Positions 23,746 through 35,840 of a stretch of DNA of 64,000 bases are shown piece by piece. Under the pieces are notes generated by a model. That model was not told the DNA's origin. It worked only from the letters and a program-made list of their open reading frames with translations, and searched no databases. The stretch is from Delphinapterus leucas (lineage: Eukaryota > Chordata > Mammalia > Artiodactyla > Monodontidae): NCBI RefSeq assembly GCF_002288925.2, contig NW_022098001.1:12520557-12584556 (forward strand), in the 5' to 3' direction. Position numbers and translations under genes: made by a program. The stretch's first letter is position 1. Every line of letters begins with the position of its first letter.

Positions 23746-23949
23746 GGGGCTTCCCTGGTGGCGCAGTGTTTGAGAGTCCGCCTGCCGATGCAGGGGACGC
23801 GGGTTCGTGCCCTGGTCCGGGAAGATCCCACATGCCGCGGAGCGGCTGGGCCCGTGAGCCATGGCCGCTGAGCCTGTGTGTCCGGAGCCTGTGCTCCGCA
23901 ACGGGAGAGGCCACAATAGTGAGAGGCCTTCATACCGCCAAAAAAAAAA
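23746..23949 (+). mobile_element. CHR-type tRNA SINE, short form
   Basis: ggcttccctggtggcgcagt to ataccgccaaaa plus poly-A. Perfect 14-bp target-site duplication aaaaaaccgggaca at 23732-23745 and 23950-23963, so a relatively young insertion. Confidence 0.96.
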
Positions 23950-24078
23950 AAAAAACCGGGACATTCAGTAACCCTACCTACAGTTATTATTCTAGGTAGA
24001 GGGAAAAGTCTACTCAGGAAGAGGGAGAGAAGGAAATCTCTTACTTTATAGGCTGAACTAGTATGTAAATATTCAGAC

Positions 24079-24246
24079 ACGGGAGTTTCCTGGTGGTCTA
24101 CTGGTTAGGATTCAGCGCTGTCACTGCTGTGGCCTGGGTTCGATCCCTGGTGAGGGAACTGAGATCCCACAAGCTGCACAGTGTGGCCAAAATAAAAAAT
24201 AAATAAATAAACAAAAATTTTAAAAATAAAAGACTATCTTAAAAAA
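24079..24246 (+). mobile_element. CHR-1/Bov-tA-like tRNA SINE
   Basis: gagtttcctggtggtctact, ctgggttcgatccctggtga, gatcccacaagctgcacagt, then an A/T-rich tail. Target-site duplication aaatattcagac at 24067-24078 and aaatattcggac at 24247-24258. Lacks the second half present in the long CHR SINEs. Confidence 0.92.
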
Positions 24247-24258
24247 AAATATTCGGAC

Positions 24259-24753
24259 CCATCCCAGCCCTGATTTCCATCTCTGAACCATGCACAAGAA
24301 AGAAAGTTGCCCTGCTGCCCCATCTCTCCTCCTTTCTGGGATGCAAAGTCCAGGTCAGAATGTACCTGACTGCAAATTCTTTGGGACCACTGGCAAAAGC
24401 TTGAGGCCTTGTTTGACCTCTGGTTTAAACGGAGGACTATCCTTCACTGTTAAAGAGGCATTAATAACCTTCAATTAAATAGGCATTAGCAATGTCATCT
24501 TCCAACTTCAGAGGCTCATCCAAAACATTCATTAAGTGTAGTTTACTGTGCTGGGTGCTGCAAAGGTCAAAGGGCATAGCCCTCGTCCTCCCTGAATTTA
24601 CAGTCCAAGAAGGAAAATGACATGGGCTATAAAGTAAGAGATACTCACATATCAAATAGGGGATACAAAAATGCAGGCCAAGGAGGAAGAACAGAGCTGG
24701 ATTTGGGAACAGAGCAGAAAGCAAACCAGTTAAAGGAGAAACTGGTTCAAATT
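24259..24753. other. unannotated sequence with old repeat trace
   Basis: 24500-24640 (attaagtgtagtttactgtg, ctgggtgctgcaaaggtcaa) resembles the ancient interspersed repeat seen at 21895 and 37263. No gene. Confidence 0.45.
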
Positions 24754-24762
24754 ATCCCAAGG

Positions 24763-25102
24763 GGGCTTCCCTGGTGGCGCAGTGCTTAAGAATCCGCCAG
24801 GGGACACAGGTTCGAGCCCTAGTCCAGGAAGATCCCTCATGCCACGGAGCATCTAAGGCCGCGAGCCACAACTACTGAGCCTGTGCTCTAGAGCCCGCGA
24901 GCCATAACTACTGAGCCTGTGCTCTAGAGCCCGCGAGCCACAACTACTGAAGCCGGCGCGCCTACCACGCTCCATGACAAGAGAAGCCACCACAATGAGA
25001 AGCCTGCGCGCCACAACGAAGAGTAGCCCCCGGTCGCCGCAACTAGAGAAAGCCTGCACGCAGCAATGGAGACCCAACACAGCCAAGGAAAAAAAAAAAA
25101 AG
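24763..25102 (+). mobile_element. CHR-type tRNA SINE, long form, with internal 36-bp duplication
   Basis: 5' end gcttccctggtggcgcagtg, long 3' half ending gacccaacacagccaagg plus poly-A. Target-site duplication atcccaagg at 24754-24762 and 25103-25111. A 36-bp unit starting gcgagcca repeats at 24861 and 24897, with a partial third at 24933. It also lacks a few bases near the box region (gccaggggacacaggttcg). Confidence 0.94.
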
Positions 25103-25111
25103 ATCCCAAGG

Positions 25112-25395
25112 CACTGGCTTTGGGGATGCAACAACAAGGCAGCACTACGTGTTGTGAGGGGAAGCTGGGCAGAAGTGGGAATCAGAGAACCACGTCTGGT
25201 CCTTTTTCATAGCTCGGTTCAGGTTCACCTGAGTTTAGGACCAAATCATCCTTAACTGTGACGTGGTTGTACTCCTCATCCCAGCAGCATCACACCCTCA
25301 CCTCTCCTGTGAGCACCTTCGAACCTGGGCGCTTTTGTGTCAGTCACTGGAGTATAATTGGCACCCAAAAGACAGATGTCCAACAAATACCTTTT
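25112..25395. other. unannotated sequence
   Basis: Short unique stretch between a SINE and an L1 fragment. Confidence 0.4.
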
Positions 25396-25806
25396 TTAAA
25401 AAAAAAAACCATAGTAAAGTATGCAGAACATAAAATGTATCATCTTAGCCATTTTCAAGCGTACAGTTCAGTAGTGTTTACATTCATTACGTTTTACAAC
25501 CATCACTGCCATCCTCCTCCACAACTCTCTTCATCTTACAAAACTGAAACTCTGCACCCATTCAACAACCGCCCATTCCTCCTTCCCTCAGTCCTTGGCA
25601 ACCACCCTTCTACTTTCTGTCTCTATAAATCTGACTGCTCTAGGTGCCTCATATGAAAGTGGAATCATACAGTACTTATACTTGCCTTTTGTGACTGGCT
25701 TCTTTCACTTAGCATAATCTCCTCAAGGTTCATCCATGTAGCATGTGTCAGAATTTCCTCCCTTTTGAAGGCTGAATAATAACCCATTGTATGTATAGAC
25801 CGTGGA
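25396..25806 (-). mobile_element. old L1 3' end, reverse orientation
   Basis: Complement of the L1 ORF2 end and 3' UTR: aaaatgtatcatcttagcca, ggcaaccacccttctacttt, tgtgactggcttctttcact, gttcatccatgtagcatgtg. Truncated where the sequence would continue towards ORF2. Confidence 0.88.
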
Positions 25807-25906
25807 CAGTTTTTCTATAATAAATACTTTTTGAATCGAAGTAGGTGTACCTCAGAGACTAGAACATAGTCTCCCCACATGTGAGGGAGTTTTAAGTCTC
25901 TTTCTT

Positions 25907-26249
25907 CTTTTTTTTTAACTTTACTTTTGGCTGTGTTGGGTCTTCGTTGTTGCGAGCGGGCTTTCTCTAGTTGCGGCGAGCGGGGCCTACTCTTTGTTGT
26001 GGTGCGTGGGCTTCTCATTGTGGTGGCTTCTCTTGTTGCAGAGCATGGGCTCTAGGCACGCGGGCTTCAGCAGTTGTGGCACGTGGGCTCAGTAGTTGTG
26101 GCTCGCGGGCTCTAGAGCGCAGGCTCAGTACTTGTGGCGCACGGGCTTAGTTGCTCCACGGCATGTGGGATCTTCCTGGACCAGGGCTCGAACCCGTGTT
26201 CCCTGCATTGGCAGGCAGATTCTTAACCACTGAGCCACCAGGGAAGCTC
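25907..26249 (-). mobile_element. CHR-type tRNA SINE, long form
   Basis: tggctgtgttgggtcttcgt, the long middle, then ccaccagggaagctc. Perfect target-site duplication taagtctctttctt at 25893-25906 and 26250-26263. Confidence 0.95.
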
Positions 26250-26461
26250 TAAGTCTCTTTCTTAGACCGGACTATTTGAAATTTCTTAGAGAAACAGAGA
26301 TGAACTGGCAATTTAAAAAAAAAATCAGGTAAGAAAATGCTTCCCGAGGCTCTCTTCTACTACCTACCACTCAAGGAGAAGGTGGGACGTAAAAGCTCAC
26401 TTGGCCTGTGTGAACTGAGATTTTTCCAGTAAACTGCCTTGCTTTTATCAGCTTATATTTT

Positions 26462-26766
26462 TTATAATATATATATTTTTTAAATTAATTAATTAATTAA
26501 TTTATGGCTGTGTTGGGTCTTTGTTTCTGTGCGAGGGCTTTCTCCAGTTGTGGCAAGCGGGGGCCCCTCTTCATTGCGGTGCGCGGGCCTCTCACTATCG
26601 CGGCCTCTCTTGTTGCGGAGCACAGGCTCCAGACGTGCAGGCTCAGTAATAGTGGCTCACGGACCCAGTTGCTCCGCGTCATGTGGAATCTTCCCAGACC
26701 AGGGCTCGAGCCCGTGTCCCCTGCATTGGCGGCAGATTCTCAACCACTGCGCCACCAGGGAAACCC
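26462..26766 (-). mobile_element. CHR-type tRNA SINE, intermediate form
   Basis: Has the long-form 3' segment (tggctgtgttgggtctttgt) but the deleted-form middle (gcgggcctctcactatcgcg). Target-site duplication atcagcttatatttt at 26447-26461 and atcagcttttatttt at 26767-26781. The tail carries (aatt)n. Possibly a transitional subfamily between long and short forms. Confidence 0.92.
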
Positions 26767-26781
26767 ATCAGCTTTTATTTT

Positions 26782-29700
26782 AATGCTTCTGTTTCATAGC
26801 AGGAGTAAAACCTATTTTCACGGAGGCCAAGAAGGTAGCCTCTTCATCTGGAAAGAGAAAGCCGCTACAGAATGAATAAACAATTGCTAAATCTTTTCAA
26901 ATCCAGACTTCCACAAACCACAGAAGTTTTTTTAAAAAAAAGCTGTGTGTGGGGAGGGGCCTCTGGGCAGCCTCTGTCTCCACAAGGGTGACCTCTCAAG
27001 GCAGGCAGGTGAGCACAGGGGGGGCTGCTGAAAGCTACTGTGTACAATTCTGACTCATCAAGACTCATTGGCGCCCCTGTAGGGGCTTCCCTTTTCCTTC
27101 CTCCCTCCACCTTGAGATTCTAAACAGACATCAGAAATGCATAATCACAGACGCTGTTCATAATGAACCTGACACTTTTTCTTCCTACTCCTTGGAACTT
27201 CTTGGAAGCTTGATCTAATTATCTCAGTGAAGCTAAATATAATGACTTGTTTTAGAAGCATTTCTTCTGTCAAATCTTCCTGTGAATATGGTCTCATTTT
27301 CCCAACCACGTTAATTGGTCAGAACTCCTTCTGTTCATTCCTCTCATATGATGTCCCAAAGGGTAGGAAAGGGTTGAATTATACCTTGATCCAGAAAGGA
27401 CACCTTAGAAAACTGGAAAACCTGAATAGGGGAGTGACCTATGAGACTAAGAATACCAGAAATGTTATCTAACACAAGCAAACTGGATGAATGAAAAAAA
27501 ATGGACGTAGAATGCACTGGTAGTGAAAACCTCATTAAACTCATGTCATGTTGCTTTTTAATCACTAATAAGTGGTCAGGCGACTTCAAGGGAGTAGAGA
27601 CCATTCCTCATGTCTCCTTTGGATCCCTGTGGTATAGTGCTAGGCAAATAACCACTGTTGATTTACACTTGTGGATATATAGATTGATGTTTACTTGACT
27701 ATGAGCAATAATGCAAGATTGTTGGTTCTCTTCCTTTCTTAACATAATTCAGTTAGTTTTAAAAAATAAAAATTCTACCAGAAAGTGAGAGTCAACACAT
27801 CCATAAATTCTTAAGTAATTTACCATGTATGCAACTCTACAAAGCACAAAATCTAGATGAGATGATCAGTAAGAAAAAATAAGTACCCCAAGATGTTTGA
27901 AGAAAATACTTTTATATCATCTCATTCACACTTAGATGTGTTTCATCTTTGACAACATGGGAGATAGAAGATCTTCCTTTAATGTCATTTCTGCAGGAAC
28001 TCCTACATGAAATTCTATGGTCAGTGCTGGTTATTACAAGTAATGCCAGGCCCTGCTTTGTTTTCTTATTTAAAAGGAAAACCAACCAATGATTACAGCA
28101 TAAATTTGTTCTCTTAGCCAAAATTTATGTTTTGCTTACTTTCTTGAGACACAAACACACACAGATTAAAGAACATCCTAATGATGTTTGGGCAGCAAAC
28201 CCCAAAGACAGCTCAACTTGCAACTGCCTTTCCTCTTAAAAGATCCTTACGGGGATAACAAAACTGATGGCAATCAGACCCAAAAAAGTCAATGCCTTGG
28301 TCAGTGAACTGGCCTGGCTGACACAGCTGGGGACAGCACACATCCAGCTAACTGTCTGCTCTAACCATACTTAGGGAAAATGAATTTCTTTAGCAATTGC
28401 TCATTCTGAAGACTTGAATGAATTCTTAGTATTTCATTCACAGCTCAGCAAAGAAGATCCTTCTGAAATATCAGAGCATGGGTGGCTGCAGAAGTTGCCA
28501 TGGCAACTGCCCCTCCTTCAACTTTCAGCAATTAAGAAACTTAGTGGCATTTCTAACAATTTTCATGTGCAACAGAATCTGAGGCAGACAACCCTATCAT
28601 ATAATACAATTTTAAGGTCCTTGAAGCAATGGAAAAAATACCTATATTTGCTTAAGGGAAATTCAAATAACAAGCTTCAATCAATCCAACCTAAGCAGAA
28701 AAATTCCCCAAAAGTAACATTTATTTACAGCAAAGCTTTTTTTTTTTTTTTACTATCTTTAGATCTTTCATTTAAAATATTTAATGTTTGTTTTTTAAAA
28801 AATGCATTTGTATTTTTGATATATTTTCATATCCATTTTGTTATTTTTAGTATTATAAAACCGACTTCCAGGAATGGAAGCCCAATACATCACATAAGCT
28901 TTACATTTAACACAGCCTACAGGAAATAAGAGTTTGTGTTATGGCCATGCCTCAAGACTAAACGTTCGGGAACCAATTAGGTCTAAAGTCAGAGGTCACT
29001 TGTAAATAAAAAGATTTTAAAGACATACTTTTAAGTGTATTAGCCCTTAAGGAATAGGAGAATGAACTTTTTCCCCCCTAAATTATCCTTAAAATTCATG
29101 GCTAGGTTATAGGCCCACTACAAAATACTAGGCTCATTAAAATAGCATTTGAAACCAGTACAAAATAAACAAAATACCCCAAAGCAAAAATCTTTCAGAA
29201 GAAAAGTTATTAGTTTCTTTCAACTTCCCAGAACACCTAAAACCCATGATTTCTATGCAGTCTTTTTGACATGATAACCACCTGATTTGCCTGATTTGCT
29301 ATTTCCCCCCCACAGAGAACCCTGCTAGCCCTCAAGAGTACTCCACTGCATGCCTCTATTCCTTAAGTATATTGTTTTCAGAATTTTTGGAGAACTCTGT
29401 GACATCTCTGAGATACCTGGACACTGTGAGATCCCGTGAACTTCAGGCTGGGGATCTCAAGCAGCCCAAGAGGCTTCTAGAATACAGGCATGAGTTCAAA
29501 CTCCAAGGGGTTTAAAATAAGGCTTATTTTTTCTCTTATCTTAAAAAAAATTTTAGAAATTCCAGAACCACGAGCTTTCTCTGTTACTCTGTACCATTTA
29601 TAAATTCTCTTGGTAAGGAAGAAAAACCTAACTGTCACAGTACAATCTTTTTAGCCCCCTCAAATTTATCAAAATGTCATCAGAATTAATCAAGTTCCAC

Positions 29701-30069
29701 CATTTTTCATAACAGTAGACCCCCTACAAAAGTACTGCTAACGTACCCATATTAGGAGGCATGCTATCTGACAAAAGATGGAGGGTTCCTTCATTAGTTT
29801 ATGAAGATAGATGGACTGGCTGGTTGACTAGTTATTTTATTGCAGCCTGCCACTGTCAGCTTGGACTGGCTACCGAAGATTCTGGTATAAAATTCCTCAG
29901 CGAGGGACCTGAGGTTTGATGAGCTTCCCAAACAACAACGCACAGACAGATTTCCAGTGCTCTGGTCAACGGCAGACTCTTTCTCTAATTGAACAGAGGG
30001 AAAGCACGTAGGAACCAATCCTAATTAGGCTCCTGGAGGCCAGGGTTCCTGCCCAACCTGGTACATCTG
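26782..30069. other. mostly unique sequence
   Basis: No supported gene: open frames 28414-28929, 27227-27472 and others are AT-rich and unrecognised. Poly-T at 28739-28752. Contains the RFX-type palindrome at 28494-28507. No repeat family recognised. Confidence 0.45.
28494..28507. promoter_or_regulatory. perfect RFX X-box palindrome
   Basis: GTTGCCATGGCAAC is a self-complementary 14-mer. It fits the consensus for RFX-family dimers (GTNRCC, short spacer, RGYAAC). Established for ciliary and MHC-II promoters and enhancers. Occupancy is unknown and no gene is nearby. Confidence 0.6.
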
Positions 30070-30205
30070 TATTTCTCAAAGCGCCCACATGGATGGAGCA
30101 CAAGCTCCACGTAGCTGGGACTGTGCCCATGTCACTTGCTGCTGCAACCCCAGCACCTACAGCCCTGCCGGACACACACAAGGCACTCAATAAATACGAT
30201 GACCA
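30070..30205 (+). mobile_element. L2/MIR-type 3' end fragment
   Basis: gcaaccccagcacctacagc followed by acaaggcactcaataaatac is the decayed 3' end shared by L2 and MIR elements. Confidence 0.5.
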
Positions 30206-31894
30206 CCCACATCCAGCAGGCACTCAGGAAATATCACGGAGCCATCAGTGTAACCCCTATGTGGGAGCATTCTGGCCATAACCAGCCTTCACGTAATTAT
30301 TCCTATCCATGGCTGTGGCAGCCCCTAGTTCTGTCTTTCGGGAGGGAAATGAAAGGAAGAAACAAAAAGAAGAAAAAGAAAAGTTGGCATGAGTCATTCT
30401 ATTTTCAGATTTCTCACCCATGAATCAGATTCCTCGTGGGGCAAGTCCATGTCATCTGGTTACTTCGGTGCTCTCCATGGACATTTCCAGAAGTGTTCGT
30501 AGTCGATGAACACAAATCATTCCTGATTGGGTTTTCCCCTTCAACATCATGCCTTTGAGCTGCATGAAAACGCCTTTTCTATGTTTCATAAAACTGCCTG
30601 ATGTAACACTTAACTGCTGAACGACCATCTTTTTATAGTGTCAATCTCCCAAATCAAAGTAATAGATATGTATCTCATGCCCTGACATCACAGAGCCCCC
30701 TAATAACTGTCAGACTCTCCTCTTAACCTGCGGCCATTTTCCTTTCAAGGAAGTCAAACCAAGGCCTCAGGAGGTGCCTAGGAAGCCTCTCTTATTCTCG
30801 CTGACGCTCCTAAAGCCAAAAGATGCCCCTGCAGGAGTAAGTTACAACAGTGTCACTGGTACAGGTATGCACAGGGTTGTCAGCCCTAAGAATAGGGATG
30901 CTCAGCTAAATCTGAATTTCAAATAATGAATACTTTTTAGTATAAGTATGTCCCACTTAGTGCATAGGATGTGCTCACGTTAAAAAAAATTTGGTGTTTA
31001 TCTGAAATTACATTTTAACTGAGAGTCCTGTATTTTATCTGTCAACCCTATGGGTGAGGGGGTAGGACAGTGAGACAGCAAAGAAGCGCAGTGAGGCTAG
31101 AGACTGTGATGAGGGGACTGAGAACTTGGGTGACAAAACTAAAGGGGCTGAAATAGAATGATGCTCAAAAAGTTTGTGGGGGAAGAGGGCAGAGGACGAC
31201 GAACCTGAGAACCATTCATTGAAAGCCACCATGGAAAGGCCACTGGAGTGAAACAGCCTCCCATGGGCCACCACACAAGACTGCCCAAAGGCAAAAAAAT
31301 GCATTCTGAGTTCATTGTTGCACTCTGGCATCAATGAACTCAGAAGAGAGAAGTCACATTCATGGCACGCAGTCTACATTCCAGGCACCTAGCTAGTCTC
31401 TTACACCATATCCCTGATGGCTCACAACACCTCTAGCAGTTGGCTCCCACCTGGAGGACTGTCAGAGAAGGTAAAGGCACAGCCCAGGATGTACTCAGTC
31501 ATATGTGGGCCAGAAGCCGTCTAGATTATTGGTACTTGCAGTCTTCGGAAAGCCGGAAGTTGGGACCTTTATCCCTCCTTCTTATTCCACGATATTCTGC
31601 AAAATAATGACTAGAATTTCATGTTAACTATGGGGAAAAATATATTTACCCATGTCCCAGGAGGTAGGCTTTCTTTTTTCCCCCCCCAAATACGAAAGCC
31701 CAACAAAAAGCCCCCTCAAAAGGCAGCCAGTTGGTGCCTGGCAAGAGTCACACTCCCTGGGGTCCCAAGCACTCAGTTAGGTGACTACTGTTTATATTAA
31801 AGGTGTAAGTCTGAGACTAACAAATTACGGTAGTTCTTACCTACACCTGAAGACCCCAACTGCTGCCTTCTCAATGACAATCGTGGCAAATAAT
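30206..31894. other. unannotated sequence
   Basis: Unique DNA with an AG-rich patch at 30354-30382. No gene recognised; the opposite-strand frame 31035-31334 has no family resemblance. Confidence 0.5.
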
Positions 31895-32120
31895 AACAAC
31901 AACTAACATTTATTGTGGGTTTACTATGTGCCAGATGTTATTCTTAAGTCTTTGCATTTATAAAAAGTATTTAATCTGTGCAACAAGCCTAGCAGACAGG
32001 TATTATTAGTCCCCCACTGTATAGATGAGAAAAAGGAGTCAGAGAGAGATTAAGGAACTTCAAGGTCATATAGCTGTTAATGGCAGGTGATACTGGTCCA
32101 GAGCTACACATCTAAAGGTA
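31895..32120 (-). repeat. MIR, reverse orientation, well preserved
   Basis: actaacatttattgtgggtt, tactatgtgccagatgttat, tagatgagaaaaaggagtca and caaggtcatatagctgttaa follow the MIR complement in order. Confidence 0.8.
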
Positions 32121-32344
32121 ATGATGGAACAACTCGATGTGATGTCACAACTCTAGCATGCCATAAATTGTCCTAAATTGGCACACAGAGTTTGCAGTTC
32201 AGTCAAGGAACTGAAAATGAGATGCCGTGTTCCAGTGCCCATCTCGACTGGCACACACGTGGACGTACATAAGGCTGAACCAAGCCATGAATATACTAGA
32301 ATCATTGAGTCATATTAAATAGTCGGTCAGTAAATATAAGGATG

Positions 32345-32456
32345 GAGGTGATGGTGGTTCATGATGATATTAACATTTTTCATCTCCTTTTCCATCTTAC
32401 TTTTATCTCTTGAATTTCAAGAGCAAGATAACTCCCAAACTTACAGGTTTTAAAGG
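32345..32456 (+). repeat. unnamed repeat module A, copy 1
   Basis: atctccttttccatcttact and tctcttgaatttcaagag have a diverged counterpart at 34725-34840 in the same orientation. I estimate about two thirds identity by eye. Interrupted on the right by a SINE. Confidence 0.5.
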
Positions 32457-32469
32457 TTGAGTACATTTT

Positions 32470-32670
32470 TTTTTTTTTGCGGTACGCGGGCCTCTCACTG
32501 TTGTGGCCTCTCCCGCTGCGGAGCACAGGCTCCGGACGCGCAGGCTCAGCGGCCATGGCTCACGGGCCCAGCCGCTCTGCGGCATGTGGGATCTTCCCGG
32601 ACCGGGGCACAAACCCGTGTCCCCTGCATCGGCAGGCGGACTCTCAACCACTGCGCCACCAGGGAAGCCC
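32470..32670 (-). mobile_element. CHR-type tRNA SINE, short form
   Basis: Poly-T, gcggtacgcgggcctctcac, to ccaccagggaagccc. Perfect 13-bp target-site duplication ttgagtacatttt at 32457-32469 and 32671-32683. One of the cleanest copies here. Confidence 0.96.
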
Positions 32671-32683
32671 TTGAGTACATTTT

Positions 32684-33017
32684 CGATTTGTGTAAATAAA
32701 ATATTTTAAAATGGTTTGGTGTTTTTTACGTATACTGGACTGTTTTTTAGTTTCATAACCTTCATTTTGCTGTTTTTTTAAGCAACCTTTTATTCTTTGG
32801 ATTGTTGAAAAGAAATATTCGTATAGTTTCCTACTCTTAAGCATGTACTTCTCTTTTATATAATAGGGCAAAGAGATAATAAACCTCTGGGAAAACGTGC
32901 CCTATAAAAGGTCTTCATGGTCCTTAATGATCTTGAAAAAGATCATTCTATGTAAAAAAGAAGTCATTTCAGACTCCGAAATGCTCCAAATTCTATCTAC
33001 TATAACACATCACTAAT
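32684..33017. other. unannotated AT-rich sequence
   Basis: Nothing recognised. Confidence 0.45.
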
Positions 33018-33470
33018 TCATTGTATGACCTTGAACAAGCTATTTCACCTCTCTGGGTCTCAGTGTAAACACAGACGTCTCATTTGTAAAATGGGAGGGT
33101 TGGTTTAGATCACAGTTCCCCAACTGGGATGCGCTGGCACAGCTGTGCCAGGATTCTGATGCCCCTGGACCCTCAGGGCATCTGGACAGAGCCCACTCTG
33201 GAGGCCCCAGAGCCATTACCTCCAGCCAAAAGTGACCATTTGTTTCCCGGCAGTGGGCTGTGCAAACCGTTTCAATGTGTGCCATGATGTGAAAATGGCT
33301 GGGAAGCACTGGATAAGATGACCTCAGGGTCCATACTACCTCTGACATTTTGTAACTCTAAATTTTAAGTCTGAGCTACTGCCAGTGGCCAACTACTAAG
33401 TGATTCTATCACCTGCAATGCAGAGCATGGTGCTGTATAATCAGGAAGCACTCAACAAATTTGTTACAAT
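33018..33470 (+). repeat. MIR-like repeat interrupted by a ~205-bp hAT-like module (module B, copy 1)
   Basis: 33018-33110 is MIR (gaccttgaacaagctatttc, ctcatttgtaaaatgggagg). 33318-33360 and 33400-33470 look like its continuation. Between them, about 33112-33318 starts cagttccccaact and ends gctgggaagcactgg, resembling hAT terminal inverted repeats. It is flanked by gtttagat and gataagat, a 6-of-8 match. A diverged reverse copy with the same flank lies at 34840-35083. Confidence 0.6.
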
Positions 33471-34724
33471 GGCTCAAAGTGCAGTGGCATCACTTAAGAA
33501 AACGACATTACTTTAAAAATTAAATATATAATTACAATGTTCTTTATTAGGGTTCTACCGACTGGAAATTTCAATTACTTAATACCTTAGTTTGTTATCT
33601 CTGCTCAGAATGTCAAAGCACCCTGTAAGACCCTAAACTGTTATATAAAAGAAAGTAATCTATATTTAGTATAGTTTTAATATAAACAATATGATAGTAT
33701 ATTCTAAACTTTATAAGTAATTACTATATGCCACAGTAGCCTCACTATTAATCAATCTAAAATTTTGCTTAAGAATTATAATGGCACGTCTCATTTCCCA
33801 TGCGCCCGCCACTCCCATCACTTAGACAAAGCAATTACATTTTTCAGAAAATTAAAATGTTTGGAGTCAATCAAAAGTACCTGTTTAAGAAGCCAGAGAA
33901 AATAGGGTTTAAACAGATTTAATGTCTATAATGTTTATCCTCAAAGTAAAGCAAAGCCAACAAAGGGTGAAAAAAAGCCCACATTCCCCAATCTGATTTA
34001 AACTAATAGGTTGGAAAGTTCCAGGCAACTCATTACCAGAAAGATGTAAATAAGCAGGAGGGGGCTGGGAGAGGAAAAACAATAATGACTAAGGAAGGAG
34101 AAGGGCTGCCATATAAAGGACAAGTTAACAGAATCTTCATCACTTAGCTGAGCGGACACAAGGGACATCTAACTAAATCCACACTGGGGATCAAGAAGAA
34201 CAAAGAAAGAAGGATTATTCCGTAATTCCAGAGATCCCAGGGAAGGGAAAAGAGAGAGAAGAGAGCATCTGGGGAGGAATATGGGGCAGAAGACTTTTCT
34301 GGTGAGCTACCCTTGAGTAAGGAGAAGGCTTCTAACTCCCTTGACAGATAGGTCTTCTGCTTAAAGATTACTTCTCACACCTTAAACCAGCCTGAGCAAG
34401 AAACCCTGGGATGAAAATGCCCAGGGATATTTACATAAAGAGAAATGGGTCCAGGTTTGGTGTTTTACTTTTGTTAGAATCTTAACACTGACAGCCACAA
34501 GTGGCCACCTGTACTTATGGAGTTTTGGAATATAAGGACGGCTACAGGGAGAATTTGTTTTTAAAGACTATTCTTCTATTAAACTTAACCCATTCCTAAC
34601 ACAGCAAATTTAAAAGATATAGAACATTATAAATAAGAGAATAAAATTACCCACCACCAGAAACAATTACTGATAACATTCTGATGTATTTTCCACCATT
34701 CATTTTTTAACATGCTATTGAATA
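33471..34724. other. unannotated sequence
   Basis: AT-rich unique DNA. No gene recognised. Confidence 0.5.
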
Positions 34725-35083
34725 TTGAGTGGAAAGGATGAGTGGTTTATCATGATATTTGAAATTATCTCCTTCTCCACCTAGCTTTCACTTCTTGAAT
34801 TTAAGGATAGAACAACTTGCTTCACACAGGTTTGATGCATTACGTGTGATTTGTGGTAGTATTTGCACGACTCACTGGGGGAAAGAAATGGCTGCTGTTG
34901 GCTGGAAATGACGGACCTGTGGCCTCCACCACAGGCTCTGTCCAGCTGCCCTGAAGGCTCAGGGGCATCAGAATCTCGGCACAGCTGTAGCACGGCATCC
35001 CAGTTGGGAAACTGTGAGCTAATCCAACTCTCGCATTTTTACAAATGAGGATACTGAGACCCAGAGAGGTAAAGCAGCTTGTT
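34725..35083 (-). repeat. module A (copy 2) and reverse module B (copy 2)
   Basis: 34725-34840 matches 32345-32456 in direct orientation. 34860-35083 matches 33030-33320 in reverse: translations of the two copies share SCPEGSGASESRHSC-like and QLGNCEL-like strings, which shows homology but not coding. The flank gaggatactgagacccagag is MIR complement. Confidence 0.6.
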
Positions 35084-35096
35084 CAAAGTCACCCTG

Positions 35097-35420
35097 TGGG
35101 GCTTCCCTGGTGGTGCAGCAGTTAAGAGTCCGCCTGCCAATGCAGGGGACACGGGTTCGAGCCCTGGTCCGGGAAGATCTCACATGCCGCAGAGCAACTA
35201 AGCCGGTGTGCCACAACTACTGAGCCTGCGCTCTAGAGCCCGTGAGCCACAACTACTGAAGCCCACGCGCCTAGAGCCCGTGCTCCGCAACAAGAGAAGC
35301 CACCGCAATGAGAAGCCCGCGCACCGCAATGAAGAGTAGCTCCTGCTCGCTGCAACTAGAGAAAGCCCGCGCGCAGCAACGAAGACCCAATGCAGCCAAA
35401 TTTAACAAAAAAACAAAAAA
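35097..35420 (+). mobile_element. CHR-type tRNA SINE, long form
   Basis: gcttccctggtggtgcagca to cccaatgcagccaaattt plus an aaac-rich tail. Perfect 13-bp target-site duplication caaagtcaccctg at 35084-35096 and 35421-35433. It was inserted into the MIR part of module B copy 2. Confidence 0.96.
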
Positions 35421-35840
35421 CAAAGTCACCCTGCGACTTACAATGTGAACATTTCAGAAACTGGAGTCTAGTATGACTTGTTTTTTACATAGGATGCCTC
35501 ATTATGATCTTCTAGAATATTAAGGATCATAAATCCCCTTCATAAGGCATGTTTTCCCCGATGGTTTATCTCTTTGCCATATTTTATATGGAGAAGTAAA
35601 TGATTAATAGAAGTAAATTATAGATATCTCTCTTTTGGACAACCCAAAGGCCAAAAAGGCCTTTGTTATTTTAAAAAACAACAACAAAACTAAGATGAAA
35701 AACCAAGGTTATAAAACTAAAATTAGGGATTTTCATTTTTAAATAATTTACACTAGTTTTTAAATAGTAACATTCCCCCAGTATATGTAAAATCCAAACC
35801 ACTTAAAAATATCTAGAATTTATTTTAAATTACATTTCTT

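Noticed and set aside
28414..28929. 171-codon frame in AT-rich DNA
   Set aside because: It runs through a poly-T tract and has low-complexity Phe/Ile-rich sequence; no domain.
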